Counted from the stretch's first letter, positions 55,423-64,000 are shown. The stretch is DNA of 64,000 bases from Pseudomonadota bacterium (GCA_021795795.1 JAJYPA010000001.1:1-64000), one strand, 5' to 3'. Made by a program: numbers and translations. The notes: a model not told the origin generated them from the letters alone.

Positions 55423-55899
55423 TCAGGTTAAACGCTTCGGTGCAATGAGCACCCCGTCCTCATCTGCGTACAGGAAATCGCCGGGGGTAATGGTGAGCCC
55501 ACAGAAAGCCACCCACACTTGCGTCGTGCCCTCGGCGACTTTCGCGCTTTTCATCGGGCAGGTGCCCCGTGCCCAAACGCCCAACGGCAAAGCTTTGATC
55601 TGCGCGGAATCACGGATGTAGCCATTAATCAGCAAGGCCTTCCAGCCATTCGCCACCGCCAGCCCGGCCATGATGTCGCCCAACACAGCGCAGTACTCGC
55701 CACCCACGTCCACGGCAATGGCGCGGCCTTCGCCCGGCTGGCTTAACAATGCACGCAGGGCACAGTTATCCTCATATAGCTTAACGGTTACAAGCGGGGC
55801 TTCGATTCGGCTCAGCCCGCCATAGGAATGGAACACCGGTTCGGCCACTTGCAGGAAGGAGCGGTGCGTATCGCAAAGATCAGCGGTCTGCCAGCTCAT
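55423..55899 (-). CDS. RraA-like protein (HMG aldolase/oxaloacetate decarboxylase fold)
   Basis: 158 residues. TADLCDTHRSFLQVAEPVFHSYGG, VDVGGEYCAVLGDIMAGLAVANGWKALLINGYIRDSAQI (with the catalytic GD and RD) and PGDFLYADEDGVLIAP match RraA. In E. coli RraA inhibits RNase E; relatives are metal-dependent aldolases or oxaloacetate decarboxylases. It overlaps the allantoate hydrolase gene by 4 nt, so a metabolic role in this operon is likely, but its substrate is unknown. Confidence 0.88.
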   Translation of the reverse strand: MSWQTADLCDTHRSFLQVAEPVFHSYGGLSRIEAPLVTVKLYEDNCALRALLSQPGEGRAIAVDVGGEYCAVLGDIMAGLAVANGWKALLINGYIRDSAQIKALPLGVWARGTCPMKSAKVAEGTTQVWVAFCGLTITPGDFLYADEDGVLIAPKRLT

Positions 55900-57137
55900 G
55901 ATGCGGTACCCCGCGTGGCAGCAATATGGGTTTTAGCCAACTCTTCGAGCGCAATCAAAACCGTGTCGACCGCAATTTGTGCATCGTCTGCCGAAACAAA
56001 TTCGCCCGGATGGTGACTAATGCCGCCTTTGCAACGCACGAACAACATCGCCATATCGGTGATATTTGCCATCAGCATGGCATCATGCCCAGCGCCGCTG
56101 GGAAGAACACGCACGGGCACGCCAAGCTTGGCGACTGCTTGCTCGAACAGTGCCTGAAAATGCGGGGCGCAGTGCCGTGCTTCGGCCCGATGGTACACAT
56201 CCCAGTCCACCGCGACGCCACGTCGGGCGCTGGCCGCCCTGCTCGTCGTCTGAATCTCACTCAGAACACGCGCCAGCACGGCATCATCGATGCTGCGTAA
56301 ATCCAGGCTGCATTCCGCCGTGGCAGGAATAACGTTCACCGCGCCGGGTTGAACGTTGAACTGCCCGACCGTGCCTACCACACCTTCGGCAATCGCGAAG
56401 CGTTCAACCGACAAAGCAAATTCAGCCGCTGCATTCAGGGCATCGTGGCGTAAATTCATGGGCACCGTACCGGCGTGACCGGCTTCACCCGTAAAGCGAA
56501 TCCGGCTGCGGCAGGCGCCGGCAATCGCCGAAACGACACCGACCGGAAGGGATTCCTGTTCCAGCACCGGCCCTTGTTCCATGTGGACTTCCCAGTAACC
56601 CAGCAAGCGATCATTAACCCGACTGGCTTCGCCGATTTTTGACGGGTCCAGCCCACAACTCCGCAAGGCATCGCGAACCGTCACGCCTGCCGCATCAGCG
56701 ATTTCCAGCCATTGGGGTTGCCATTGCCCGCAGACCGCCCGCGCGCCAAGCATGCTGATTGGGAAACGCACGCCTTCCTCATCGCCGAAACCGACCACAT
56801 CAATGTGAAATGGCAGGGTTTTTCCAGCAGCCTGAAGTCGAGCCACCACTTCAATACCGCAGACGACACCGAGGATGCCGTCGAATTTTCCGGCATTCGG
56901 AATGGTATCCAGATGCGAGCCGATAATGATAACCGGTGCATCCGGATCAGCCGCCGCTAATCGACCCCATTGATTGCCCGCTGCATCGACCCATGTGGAC
57001 AGACCCGCCGCCAGCATCCACTGCTCGACGAGCCGCAAGCCCTCGCGGTAGGCGGGCGAAAGATATAGGCGGGTGATTCCGTCCGGGCGATCGGAAATCT
57101 GCGCCAGCGCTTCGCAGCGCTCAATAACGCGCGACAT
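55896..57137 (-). CDS. M20 family Zn-dependent hydrolase, allantoate amidohydrolase-like
   Basis: 413 residues from ATG 57137, which follows the aminotransferase stop by 1 nt; ATG 57170 is an alternative that overlaps it. Metal ligands: GSHLDTIPNAGKFDG, GFGDEEGVRFP, MEQGPVLE and the late SGAGHDAMLMAN. Family members hydrolyse allantoate to ureidoglycine (AllC) or beta-ureidopropionate. The adjacent ureidoglycine aminotransferase strongly favours allantoate. The pair resembles HpxK-HpxJ of Klebsiella. Confidence 0.82.
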   Translation of the reverse strand: MSRVIERCEALAQISDRPDGITRLYLSPAYREGLRLVEQWMLAAGLSTWVDAAGNQWGRLAAADPDAPVIIIGSHLDTIPNAGKFDGILGVVCGIEVVARLQAAGKTLPFHIDVVGFGDEEGVRFPISMLGARAVCGQWQPQWLEIADAAGVTVRDALRSCGLDPSKIGEASRVNDRLLGYWEVHMEQGPVLEQESLPVGVVSAIAGACRSRIRFTGEAGHAGTVPMNLRHDALNAAAEFALSVERFAIAEGVVGTVGQFNVQPGAVNVIPATAECSLDLRSIDDAVLARVLSEIQTTSRAASARRGVAVDWDVYHRAEARHCAPHFQALFEQAVAKLGVPVRVLPSGAGHDAMLMANITDMAMLFVRCKGGISHHPGEFVSADDAQIAVDTVLIALEELAKTHIAATRGTAS

Positions 57138-57138
57138 T

Positions 57139-58368
57139 TCATTGGCCACTGTATACGGCCATCGCGGCATCCACCCCGGCGCCTGCCGTGCACTTGTGCC
57201 CCATGCGGCGCAGCACGTTTTCCAGTGCCGAGAGCGTTATCAACACTGCGTCTTTGCGTGCGTTATAGCCCATGGTGCCGATACGCCAGATTTTGCCTTT
57301 GAGTGGGCCGAACGAAGTGCCAATTTCAATGCCGAAATCCTGCAACAAGGTGCTGCGCACCGCTTCGCCAGCAACGCCATCAGGAATGTACACACCGACG
57401 ATATTATTCATTTTGTGCGTCTGGTCGCCGAAGAGCACAAGATTCATGGCCGCCAAGCCCTGCGCCATGGCGCTGCCGTGTAACTGGTGGCGCGCAATGG
57501 ACTGTTCCAGTCCTTCCTGCATTAAAATCCGCGCGCATTCGCGGGCGCAGTACAGCATTGAGGTTGCTTCGGTGTGGTGATTGAGTCGCTCCTCGCCCCA
57601 GTAATCGAGAATCATGGGCATGTCGAAATAATTCGAGCGAATCATCGAACCCTGGCCTTCGGTGTGATGACCATCGCGGATGCCGGCCTCGATATGATGA
57701 CGCTTGCGTACTTCATCCACATAACGACTGCTGAGCGTGACCGGCGCACTGCCCGACGGGCCAGCGAGGCATTTTTGCAAACCCACCGATACCGCATCCA
57801 GCCCCCAGCCATCGGTCTCGAACGGATTGCCGCCGATCGAGGCGGTGGCATCACTGTAAAACAGCACATCGTAGCGACGGCAAATGGCGCCCAATTCTTC
57901 CAGCGGTTGCAGCATGGTGGTCGAAGTATCGCCTTGCACGATGGCAAGCAGCTTGGGCCGAACCTTGATAATGGCTTCTTCAATCTGTTCAGGGGTGAAC
58001 ACCGCGCCCCACTCGGTTTCGATGGTGTGCACATCCGCGCCACAACGCGTGGCGATTTCATTGAGGAGGTGACCGAAACGGCCGAAGATCGGGATCAGCA
58101 CCTTATCGCCCGGTTCAATGACCGAGACCAATACAGACTCGATCCCGGCGCGGGAGGTGCCATCAATGAGCAGCGTCCACTGATTTTCGGTTTTGAATAC
58201 CTGCCGGTACAGCGCCATGGTTTCGTTCATGTAGCCCGTCATGGCCGGGTCGTACTGGCCCAGCAATTGCGCCGACATCGCCCGCAAAACACGGGGGTCT
58301 GCATTAATCGGCCCCGGCCCCATCAGAAGCCGTGCCGGGGGGTTGATTTGCTCGAATTGCTCAGACAT
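57139..58368 (-). CDS. (S)-Ureidoglycine-glyoxylate aminotransferase
   Basis: 409 residues, class V PLP enzyme. LLMGPGPINADPRVLRAM, LLGQYDPAMTGYMNETMALYRQVFKTENQW and GIEIGTSFGPLKGKIWRIGTMGYNARK match PucG/HpxJ (UGXT). The PLP lysine is in VGLQKCLAGPSG. It transfers the amino group of ureidoglycine to glyoxylate, giving oxalurate and glycine. It follows the TauE/SafE gene by 39 bp and precedes the allantoate hydrolase by 1 nt, so all are one operon. Confidence 0.87.
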   Translation of the reverse strand: MSEQFEQINPPARLLMGPGPINADPRVLRAMSAQLLGQYDPAMTGYMNETMALYRQVFKTENQWTLLIDGTSRAGIESVLVSVIEPGDKVLIPIFGRFGHLLNEIATRCGADVHTIETEWGAVFTPEQIEEAIIKVRPKLLAIVQGDTSTTMLQPLEELGAICRRYDVLFYSDATASIGGNPFETDGWGLDAVSVGLQKCLAGPSGSAPVTLSSRYVDEVRKRHHIEAGIRDGHHTEGQGSMIRSNYFDMPMILDYWGEERLNHHTEATSMLYCARECARILMQEGLEQSIARHQLHGSAMAQGLAAMNLVLFGDQTHKMNNIVGVYIPDGVAGEAVRSTLLQDFGIEIGTSFGPLKGKIWRIGTMGYNARKDAVLITLSALENVLRRMGHKCTAGAGVDAAMAVYSGQ

Positions 58369-58407
58369 AACGACCTTCTCTCAAATAACATTCAACGGAA
58401 ATACAAA

Positions 58408-59226
58408 CTAAATACCCAAAGCCGACAACAACATGCGTATACCGGTAACCGCCAGCACCACCGCGAAAACCTTTTTCAACTGCTGAGCGGGTAAGCGAGC
58501 CCCCAGTTTCACCCCCACCGGCGCGAACAGAATGCTGAGCGGCACCATGGTCAACAGCGCAGGCAAATTGACCAGCCCGACTGTGCCTAACGGGGCATCC
58601 GCCGGGGATTGGCCCAAAACCAACATCACCAGTGCACCGGGGATGGCGATCACGAAACCAAACGCGGCCGCCGTACCGACTGCCCGATGCGCGGGCACAT
58701 GAAAGCGACTCAACAAGGGCACGCCAATCGTGCCGCCACCCAAACCGGACATAACCGACAACAGCCCTAGAATGAATGCCGATATCCGCTGCCAGATCAT
58801 CCGGGGCAACACCTGCACCGCGCCGGTTTTATGCAGAAACATCCGCACGGCCACGAACAGCGCAATCAACGCAAACAGCACCACGAACCAACGGCTCCGG
58901 AACTGGGTGACCAACACACTGCCGGTGATGACGCCGATCAGGATAAACACCCACCACGTCCGAAAAATCCCGACATCCACATTCCCCTTACGGTGATGCG
59001 CACGCACGGAAGAGATGGCTGTCGGAATCATCCCGGCCAGGGACGTGCCCGTTGCCATACTCATCGCGTCCAGCGAGTGGACACCCATGGCCTGAAAAAT
59101 AAAAAACAACACGGGCACCATAACGATGCCGCCACCCACCCCGAGTAAGCCGGCCAACAATCCGGCCGCGACACCGGTAACCGCAAGCAAAGCGGCAAAG
59201 GGTAAAAAAGCGATCAGAGCGTCCAT
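58408..59226 (-). CDS. TauE/SafE family membrane permease
   Basis: 272 residues, about eight membrane helices. GLLAGLLGVGGGIVMVPVLFF at the N terminus and the second repeat LGLLSVMSGLGGGTIGVPLLSRF are the family signature. Members export sulfite, taurine-derived sulfonates or small organic anions. In this operon it may export a carboxylate end product (inferred). Its start lies 114 bp from repeat copy 4. Confidence 0.88.
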   Translation of the reverse strand: MDALIAFLPFAALLAVTGVAAGLLAGLLGVGGGIVMVPVLFFIFQAMGVHSLDAMSMATGTSLAGMIPTAISSVRAHHRKGNVDVGIFRTWWVFILIGVITGSVLVTQFRSRWFVVLFALIALFVAVRMFLHKTGAVQVLPRMIWQRISAFILGLLSVMSGLGGGTIGVPLLSRFHVPAHRAVGTAAAFGFVIAIPGALVMLVLGQSPADAPLGTVGLVNLPALLTMVPLSILFAPVGVKLGARLPAQQLKKVFAVVLAVTGIRMLLSALGI

Positions 59227-59339
59227 ATAAAAACATCCTGGCGATTGGTAGAACGAGCGTTCGGTTTGGGTAGAGAAAACGAAATGCCGCGACGATACGC
59301 CAAGGCAAACGCAGCATTAAGCATGAACCAATCCCGTTT

Positions 59340-59517
59340 GGGAAGGTCTGCACAAACGCAGACCTTCCCTTGCAGAGCATGGATGCCCTGCCGCTCAATG
59401 ACGCAAGTCATTGAAATGCGGAGCACAAGACGGGCGTGTACCGGCTTGTGAACGCGTAGCTGGCGAAAGCCCGTTTCTGCAAGAAGCCATTGATGGATTC
59501 GTGCGGAGATTCCTTAG
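59340..59517 (+). repeat. MITE-like structured repeat, family R1, copy 4, intruding into the amidase gene
   Basis: End hairpin GGGAAGGTCTGC/GCAGACCTTCCC (12 bp), CAATGACGCAAGTCATTG, variable stem CACAAG (59424-59429)/CTTGTG (59445-59450), GCTGGCGAAAGCC, then GGATTCGTGCGGAGATTCC. Its right part (to 59395) encodes the last codons and stop of the amidase on the other strand. Confidence 0.8.
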
Positions 59518-60669
59518 TCTATGCGCCAAGCCAATCAACGAATGGTCAGTGTTTCTGTCGCCAATCAACGATAGGCCCCAGGGCGCGCCCTGATCGCTCA
59601 ATACCGGCAGATGAAGTTGAGGACGCGACGATAATCCCGCCAAGGCCGTCAACCCCATCAAGGCCACGCGATAATCCGCCAGACGGTCCGCCGATTCGGT
59701 CAGCAACGGCGCGGCACCGGGTGTGGTCGGCAAGATCGCCACGGTATGTTCACCCATAAGCCAATGCGACAGAGTCCGTATGATCTCGATACGATCCCGC
59801 GCTGCCTGCTCGATCTGGGCCGGTGTGATCGACCGGCACCAAGTCATCCGTTCGCTGATATCCGCGGCGAACGTCGGATGAACCGTGCTCACCCATTCAC
59901 CATGTGTCTGCCAGATTTCGGCACCTTGCAATATACGGAACGTCTGGCTCGCCCACTGCAGGAAAGACTCAGGAACCTCAATCTCATGAATCGTTTCGAA
60001 CAGAGGGGCGGCCGCTGACAGCAAATCACTGGCGCGGGAAGGCCAATCGCCCAAGCCATTAATCTGTGGCTTTAGGATGCACAATTGCGTGAACACGACC
60101 CGCTGCTGTTCGGGCAACAGCACCTCGGCGACATCGGCCAAGGTGGACAGATCCCGAGTCATCCAGCCCACGGTGTCGAACGACGGCGCCAGCCCCACTA
60201 CGTGTTCGACCGGGATCACACCATGCGTGGGCCGCAAACCGAACAACCCGTTGTAACTGGACGGCACGCGAATCGACCCCCCGGTATCCGTTCCCAGACC
60301 GATATCGGCTAGTCCATGGGCAACCATCGCCGCTGAACCACTGCTTGAGCCACCCGGCAACCGCTCCGGTGCAGCCGCGTTAATGGGTGTTCCGTAGTGC
60401 GTGTTGATACCGTTGAGGCTGTAGGCCAACTCATCCGTTATGGTTTTGGCCACAATGTGTGCGCCGGCTTGCATGAGCTGCAGAACCGCAGGCGCCGTAT
60501 GTTCAGGCACTGCATGTGTCGCCAGCCAGTCCGGATTACCTGCCGAAGTCGGTATGCCCGCGATATCGAACAGATCCTTGACGCCGACCCGCAGCCCACG
60601 CAGGCGAACATCGGCAACCCCGACCGAACTCAGATTCAGTTCTTGCAATACACCCTGCTGGATATTCAT
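59395..60669 (-). CDS. Amidase (amidase signature family), C terminus supplied by a repeat
   Basis: 424 residues from ATG 60669 (GAGAGTGGTG upstream). Ser-Ser-Lys triad: Lys in RVGVKDLFD, Ser in PGGSSSGSAA and Ser in DTGGSIRVPSS. It resembles small cytosolic amidases. The natural family end is near SLIGDRNTDHSLIGLAHRL; the following 40 or so residues come from R1 repeat copy 4, which also supplies the stop codon. Substrate unknown; a role in purine or amide nitrogen release is inferred from the neighbours. An operator-like dyad lies 30-50 bp upstream. Confidence 0.82.
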   Translation of the reverse strand: MNIQQGVLQELNLSSVGVADVRLRGLRVGVKDLFDIAGIPTSAGNPDWLATHAVPEHTAPAVLQLMQAGAHIVAKTITDELAYSLNGINTHYGTPINAAAPERLPGGSSSGSAAMVAHGLADIGLGTDTGGSIRVPSSYNGLFGLRPTHGVIPVEHVVGLAPSFDTVGWMTRDLSTLADVAEVLLPEQQRVVFTQLCILKPQINGLGDWPSRASDLLSAAAPLFETIHEIEVPESFLQWASQTFRILQGAEIWQTHGEWVSTVHPTFAADISERMTWCRSITPAQIEQAARDRIEIIRTLSHWLMGEHTVAILPTTPGAAPLLTESADRLADYRVALMGLTALAGLSSRPQLHLPVLSDQGAPWGLSLIGDRNTDHSLIGLAHRLRNLRTNPSMASCRNGLSPATRSQAGTRPSCAPHFNDLRH

Positions 60670-60706
60670 CACCACTCTCAGTAACAAAAGCAAACTTGTG
60701 CACATG

Positions 60707-60718
60707 ATTGTACACAAT
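60707..60718. promoter_or_regulatory. Putative purine-regulon operator ATTGT-N2-ACAAT (amidase side)
   Basis: ATTGTACACAAT, part of a 22-bp imperfect palindrome at 60696-60717 (TTGTGCAC...GTACACAA). It lies 38-49 bp upstream of the amidase start and shares half-sites with 52103 and 60919. Confidence 0.5.
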
Positions 60719-60918
60719 TATTTGCGAGGCGCACGGGATAATTCGAGAGAGGCATCCTGATTGCGAAACCCATCATAAGCAAAGGCTCTTCCTTGATTTT
60801 CAGATGGCAACCAGCCTCTGAAACCAAATAAAGCATGACGTACAAGCAGCTAATGCAAGCACTGATTGTGCTGCAAACTCAAAATTTTCACTTTGGAAAT
60901 GACAGAAACTGTTCTAGG

Positions 60919-60935
60919 ATTGTTCACAATATAAT
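60919..60935 (+). promoter_or_regulatory. Putative operator overlapping a -10 box before uraH
   Basis: ATTGTTCACAAT (60919-60930) is the reverse complement of the tsx operator and overlaps TATAAT at 60930-60935. This position suits repression. No convincing -35 is visible. The uraH ATG is 26 bp downstream of the -10. Confidence 0.5.
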
Positions 60936-60961
60936 CAAAACTGCGAAACAAGAAGGTCCAG

Positions 60962-61315
60962 ATGAGCGCACTCACCACTCATATTCTCGATACCAGTCTC
61001 GGCAAACCCGCGGCGGGCGTGCGGCTGCATCTGCACAAGCGGGTTGATGATCAGCAGCAGTATCTATCAACCCACATCACAAATGCGGATGGTCGTTGTG
61101 ACGCGCCCATGCTCAGCGGTGATGCCTTCACTACCGGCGTTTATGAACTGGTATTCGAGATGGGCAACTATTTTCGTCAACATCATGCCAACCTGCCCGA
61201 CCCGCTGTTTCTGGATCAGATCGTGATCCGTTTTGGCATCTCAAACACGCAGGATCACTACCACGTGCCGCTTCTGGTATCGCCATTCGGCTACAGCACG
61301 TATCGGGGCAGTTAA
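60962..61315 (+). CDS. uraH: 5-Hydroxyisourate hydrolase (transthyretin-like)
   Basis: Hydrolyses 5-hydroxyisourate from urate oxidation. 117 residues. THILDTSLGKPAAGVRLHLHK at the start, the middle Arg/His active-site strands, and the diagnostic C-terminal YSTYRGS. No signal peptide, so cytoplasmic. It precedes xdhA by 2 nt. The urate oxidase and OHCU decarboxylase that flank it in the pathway are not in the window. Confidence 0.95.
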   Translation: MSALTTHILDTSLGKPAAGVRLHLHKRVDDQQQYLSTHITNADGRCDAPMLSGDAFTTGVYELVFEMGNYFRQHHANLPDPLFLDQIVIRFGISNTQDHYHVPLLVSPFGYSTYRGS

Positions 61316-61317
61316 GT

Positions 61318-62844
61318 ATGAATACCTTACGTTTTCTTTTGGGGCAGGAATTGATCGAACTCGAATCGGTTAAGCCCACTCTGACCGTCTTAAATTATCT
61401 GCGCGAAGAAAAAAAGCGGATCGGTACCAAGGAAGGCTGCGCCGAAGGTGACTGCGGCGCCTGTACGGTGGTAATCGCTGAAGTGGTGGATGATCGCCTG
61501 CACTATCGCGCCGTCAATGCCTGCATCGTTTTTCTGGCGACGCTGGACGGCAAGCAACTCTTGACGGTCGAAGACCTCAAGACGGCTCGTAATGAATTGC
61601 ACCCGGTGCAGCAATCCATGGTCGATAGCCATGCTTCGCAATGTGGGTTCTGCACACCGGGTTTTGTCATGTCGGGTTTCGCTGAATATCAAAACCGGCT
61701 GCACAGGCTTGATGAGCTGCCGGAACCCCAGTCGGACGAGGTGGTGACAACCCATCTCACGCAAGTTTTCGCAGGCAATCTGTGCCGCTGCACCGGCTAC
61801 GGCCCGATCATAGAGGCGGGGAAAACTTGGCTTGCGCAGGCCGAACAGTCAATGCCCCGAAAATTAATCCAGGCATTGAATGAGGAGGAAGCGAACACCA
61901 TCGCCCAACTCAAGGCGATTCAGCCCCAGACCAGCAAAACACTGACTCAGGCCGGCCAAACCTATATTCAACCGGATTCCATCCCGGCGCTGACCGATGC
62001 CCTAGCCAAACTGCCGGGCGCCACCTTGCTGGCAGGCGGCACCGATATCGGCCTATGGGTCACCAAACAGCACAAGACGTTGGACACGGTGATTTATCTC
62101 GGCGGTATCGAGGCGCTCAAGCGGATCGAGATTCGAGACGGCCAGCTTGAAATCGGCGCGGCCGTCACCTACTCTGAGGCATTGCCTGCACTGATTCGGC
62201 ATTTTCCCCGGCTTGAGGAATACCTGTACCGGCACAGCTCGACCCAGATTCGCAACGCCGGCACCGTTGTCGGCAACATCGCCAACGGCTCGCCCATCGG
62301 CGACATGCCGCCAGTGCTGATTGCATTGAATGCCGAGATCACACTGACCCGTCAGGGCGGGCAACGCCATCTGCCGCTCGAAGATTATTTCATCGCCTAC
62401 GGCAAGCAGGATCGCCAGCCGACCGAGTTCATCGAGTGCGTCCGCATTCCCTTGTTGAAGTCTGACGCCGTCTTGATGAACGTCTACAAAATTTCCAAGC
62501 GATTCGAGCAAGACATCTCCAGCGTGAGCGCCGCGTTCTACATCGAACTTGACGAGCAGCAACAAGTTCGTGAGGCACGCCTGTGCTTCGGTGGCATGGC
62601 GGCCACGCCCAAGCGCGCGACCCGCTGCGAACAGGCCTTGCTGAACCAGCCGTGGAATAAAGCGACCGTATATGCCGCCGCCGAACGGCTGGGGGATGAT
62701 TTCACACCGCTGAGCGATTTCCGTGCATCTCGGGAATACCGCCTCGCGGTGGCTGTGAACCTGTTGAAGAAATTTTTCATACAACAGCAGAGCCCCACCC
62801 AAGCAACGCAAATCTCGTACACCGGAGGGCTGATCCATGCATGA
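61318..62844 (+). CDS. xdhA: Xanthine dehydrogenase small subunit (2Fe-2S and FAD)
   Basis: 508 residues. N-terminal ferredoxin-like 2Fe-2S motif GCAEGDCGACTVV, a second 2Fe-2S motif CGFCTPGF...CRCTGYGPI, then an FAD domain (about 200-500) with LLAGGTDIGLWVTK and IRNAGTVVGNIANGSPIGD. It passes electrons from the molybdenum subunit to NAD+. The stop overlaps the start of xdhB by 8 nt. Confidence 0.96.
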   Translation: MNTLRFLLGQELIELESVKPTLTVLNYLREEKKRIGTKEGCAEGDCGACTVVIAEVVDDRLHYRAVNACIVFLATLDGKQLLTVEDLKTARNELHPVQQSMVDSHASQCGFCTPGFVMSGFAEYQNRLHRLDELPEPQSDEVVTTHLTQVFAGNLCRCTGYGPIIEAGKTWLAQAEQSMPRKLIQALNEEEANTIAQLKAIQPQTSKTLTQAGQTYIQPDSIPALTDALAKLPGATLLAGGTDIGLWVTKQHKTLDTVIYLGGIEALKRIEIRDGQLEIGAAVTYSEALPALIRHFPRLEEYLYRHSSTQIRNAGTVVGNIANGSPIGDMPPVLIALNAEITLTRQGGQRHLPLEDYFIAYGKQDRQPTEFIECVRIPLLKSDAVLMNVYKISKRFEQDISSVSAAFYIELDEQQQVREARLCFGGMAATPKRATRCEQALLNQPWNKATVYAAAERLGDDFTPLSDFRASREYRLAVAVNLLKKFFIQQQSPTQATQISYTGGLIHA

Positions 62845-64000
62845 ACCCATCCACGGCATTACGGCGGGACAAATCCGCGCAGCACACGTCAGCTCAGGCG
62901 TCGGCGCGTCGGTCAAACACGATAGCGCCGTCAAGCACGTCAGTGGCGAGGCGCTGTACACCGATGACCTGCCCGAACCCCGCGACCTGCTGCACATCTA
63001 CATCGCGCAGAGCACGCAGGCGCATGCGAAAATTATCAAGCTCGATCTGGACGCGGTCAAAGCCTTTCCCGGCGTGGTGGCCGTCATTCAGGCGCGTGAC
63101 GTGCCCGGAAAAAACGATTTCGGCGCGGTGATCGAGGGCGACCCGATCTTTGCCGACGGGCTAGTTGAGTACGTGGGGCAATCGTTGTTTGCCGTCGCCG
63201 CGGAACACATCGACATTGCCCGCAAAGCCGCCGCGCTGGCCCAAATCGACTACGAGCCGCTGCCCGCGCTTATCACCGTGCGCGATGCCCTCGCGGCCAA
63301 TTCCTATGTGTTGCCGACCAAAACCTTCCGGCGCGGCGAACCCGAAGCGTACCTGGCAAAGGCCGAACAACGGCTTCAGGGTGAAATCGAAATCGGCGGG
63401 CAGGATCATTTCTATCTCGAATCCAATATCGCCCTGGCGCTGCCCGGTGAGGATGGTGATCTTAAGATCTTTAGCTCGACCCAGCACCCCACCGAAATCC
63501 AGCATTGTTGCGCCCGCGTGCTTGGCGTGCCGGATCACGCCATCAATGTCGAAGTGCGGCGCATGGGCGGCGGCTTCGGCGGCAAAGAATCCCAACCCGC
63601 GCTGTTCGCGAGCATCGCTGCGCTGGTGACGCACCACACCGGGCGCCCAAGCAAGCTGCGGCTCGACCGCGACGACGACATGACCATCACCGGCAAGCGC
63701 CACGATTATCTCATCCGTTATGACGTCGGTTTCGATGGGCAGGGGCGTATCCAGGCCATCGCCTTTGAAGCGGCTTCGCGCTGCGGCATGTCGGCCGATC
63801 TGTCCGGTTCGATCAACGATCGCACCATGTTCCATCTGGACAATGCCTATTACCTCGAAAACGTGTCGATCGTGTCCCATCGTTGCAAAACCCATACCGT
63901 GTCCAACACGGCCTTTCGTGGATTCGGCGGGCCACAGGGCATGGTCGCCATCGAACGGGTGATCGACGAGATCGCCTATCAGGTCGGCAAAGACCCGCTC
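62837..64000 (+). CDS. xdhB: Xanthine dehydrogenase large molybdenum subunit, N-terminal part (cut by window edge)
   Basis: 388 residues visible from ATG 62837. SVKHDSAVKHVSGEALYTDDLP at the start, the Moco-contacting GGQDHFYLE, STQHPTEIQH, RRMGGGFGGKES and FRGFGGPQG motifs are present. Oxidises hypoxanthine to xanthine and urate. The C-terminal catalytic Glu lies beyond the edge. The molybdenum-cofactor genes at 22-25 kb would serve it. Confidence 0.95.
   Translation, partial: MHEPIHGITAGQIRAAHVSSGVGASVKHDSAVKHVSGEALYTDDLPEPRDLLHIYIAQSTQAHAKIIKLDLDAVKAFPGVVAVIQARDVPGKNDFGAVIEGDPIFADGLVEYVGQSLFAVAAEHIDIARKAAALAQIDYEPLPALITVRDALAANSYVLPTKTFRRGEPEAYLAKAEQRLQGEIEIGGQDHFYLESNIALALPGEDGDLKIFSSTQHPTEIQHCCARVLGVPDHAINVEVRRMGGGFGGKESQPALFASIAALVTHHTGRPSKLRLDRDDDMTITGKRHDYLIRYDVGFDGQGRIQAIAFEAASRCGMSADLSGSINDRTMFHLDNAYYLENVSIVSHRCKTHTVSNTAFRGFGGPQGMVAIERVIDEIAYQVGKDPL

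Noticed and set aside
60835..61047. 70-codon frame overlapping uraH
   Set aside because: It covers the operator and -10 region and the start of uraH in another frame; no ribosome site.

Overview
The window looks like chromosome of a sulfur-oxidising chemolithotrophic gammaproteobacterium, most likely Halothiobacillus-like. That placement rests on gene content: an Acidithiobacillus-type sulfide:quinone oxidoreductase, a soxCD pair beside molybdenum-cofactor genes, HemY-type haem synthesis and a FimX-like protein. No rRNA, tRNA or CRISPR array was seen.

Layout. 1-1.0 kb: 5' part of an MmeI-like DNA methyltransferase abutting the 3' end of guaA, a site where islands often integrate. 1-13.5 kb: mostly minus-strand housekeeping genes (guaA, guaB, pgpA, thiL, tatD, a MidA-like methyltransferase, folB), a FimX-like GGDEF/EAL protein with a probable PilZ-type partner, and a small secreted SoxXA-binding-like protein. 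13.6-22 kb: psd, prmB, sqr, two membrane proteins, an NDUFA9-like protein and hemY. 22-28 kb: a sulfur and molybdenum block in which moaE, moeA, moaC and moaA supply the cofactor for the divergent soxC-soxD operon. 28-37 kb: fxsA, a dsbD with a duplicated N-terminal domain, and the operon pyrG-kdsA-eno-ftsB-ispD-ispF. 37.7-41 kb: a marR-emrA-emrB efflux operon. 41-47.1 kb: a DUF2062 protein, metH, zapD and an orphan minC.

47.6-64 kb is an accessory nitrogen-scavenging region centred on purines. It holds ridA, an amino-acid/amide-type ABC system with fused permease and ATPase, an acetamidase/formamidase, a Tsx-like nucleoside porin, a BMP-type binding protein, adenine deaminase, RraA-like, allantoate amidohydrolase-like, ureidoglycine-glyoxylate aminotransferase, TauE/SafE, amidase, hydroxyisourate hydrolase and xanthine dehydrogenase (XdhA, start of XdhB). 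Two sequences matching the sigma-54 -24/-12 promoter precede two of its operons. A shared palindrome, ATTGT-N2-ACAAT, occurs at three promoter regions, with a near copy. Together these suggest a nitrogen-controlled purine regulon, unusual for an autotrophic sulfur oxidiser.

The most novel signal is two families of intergenic repeats (four copies of about 175 bp, two copies of about 160 bp). They share related ends, and their internal hairpins keep shape and position while both strands of the stem change together. One copy has replaced the C-terminal codons and stop of the amidase gene.
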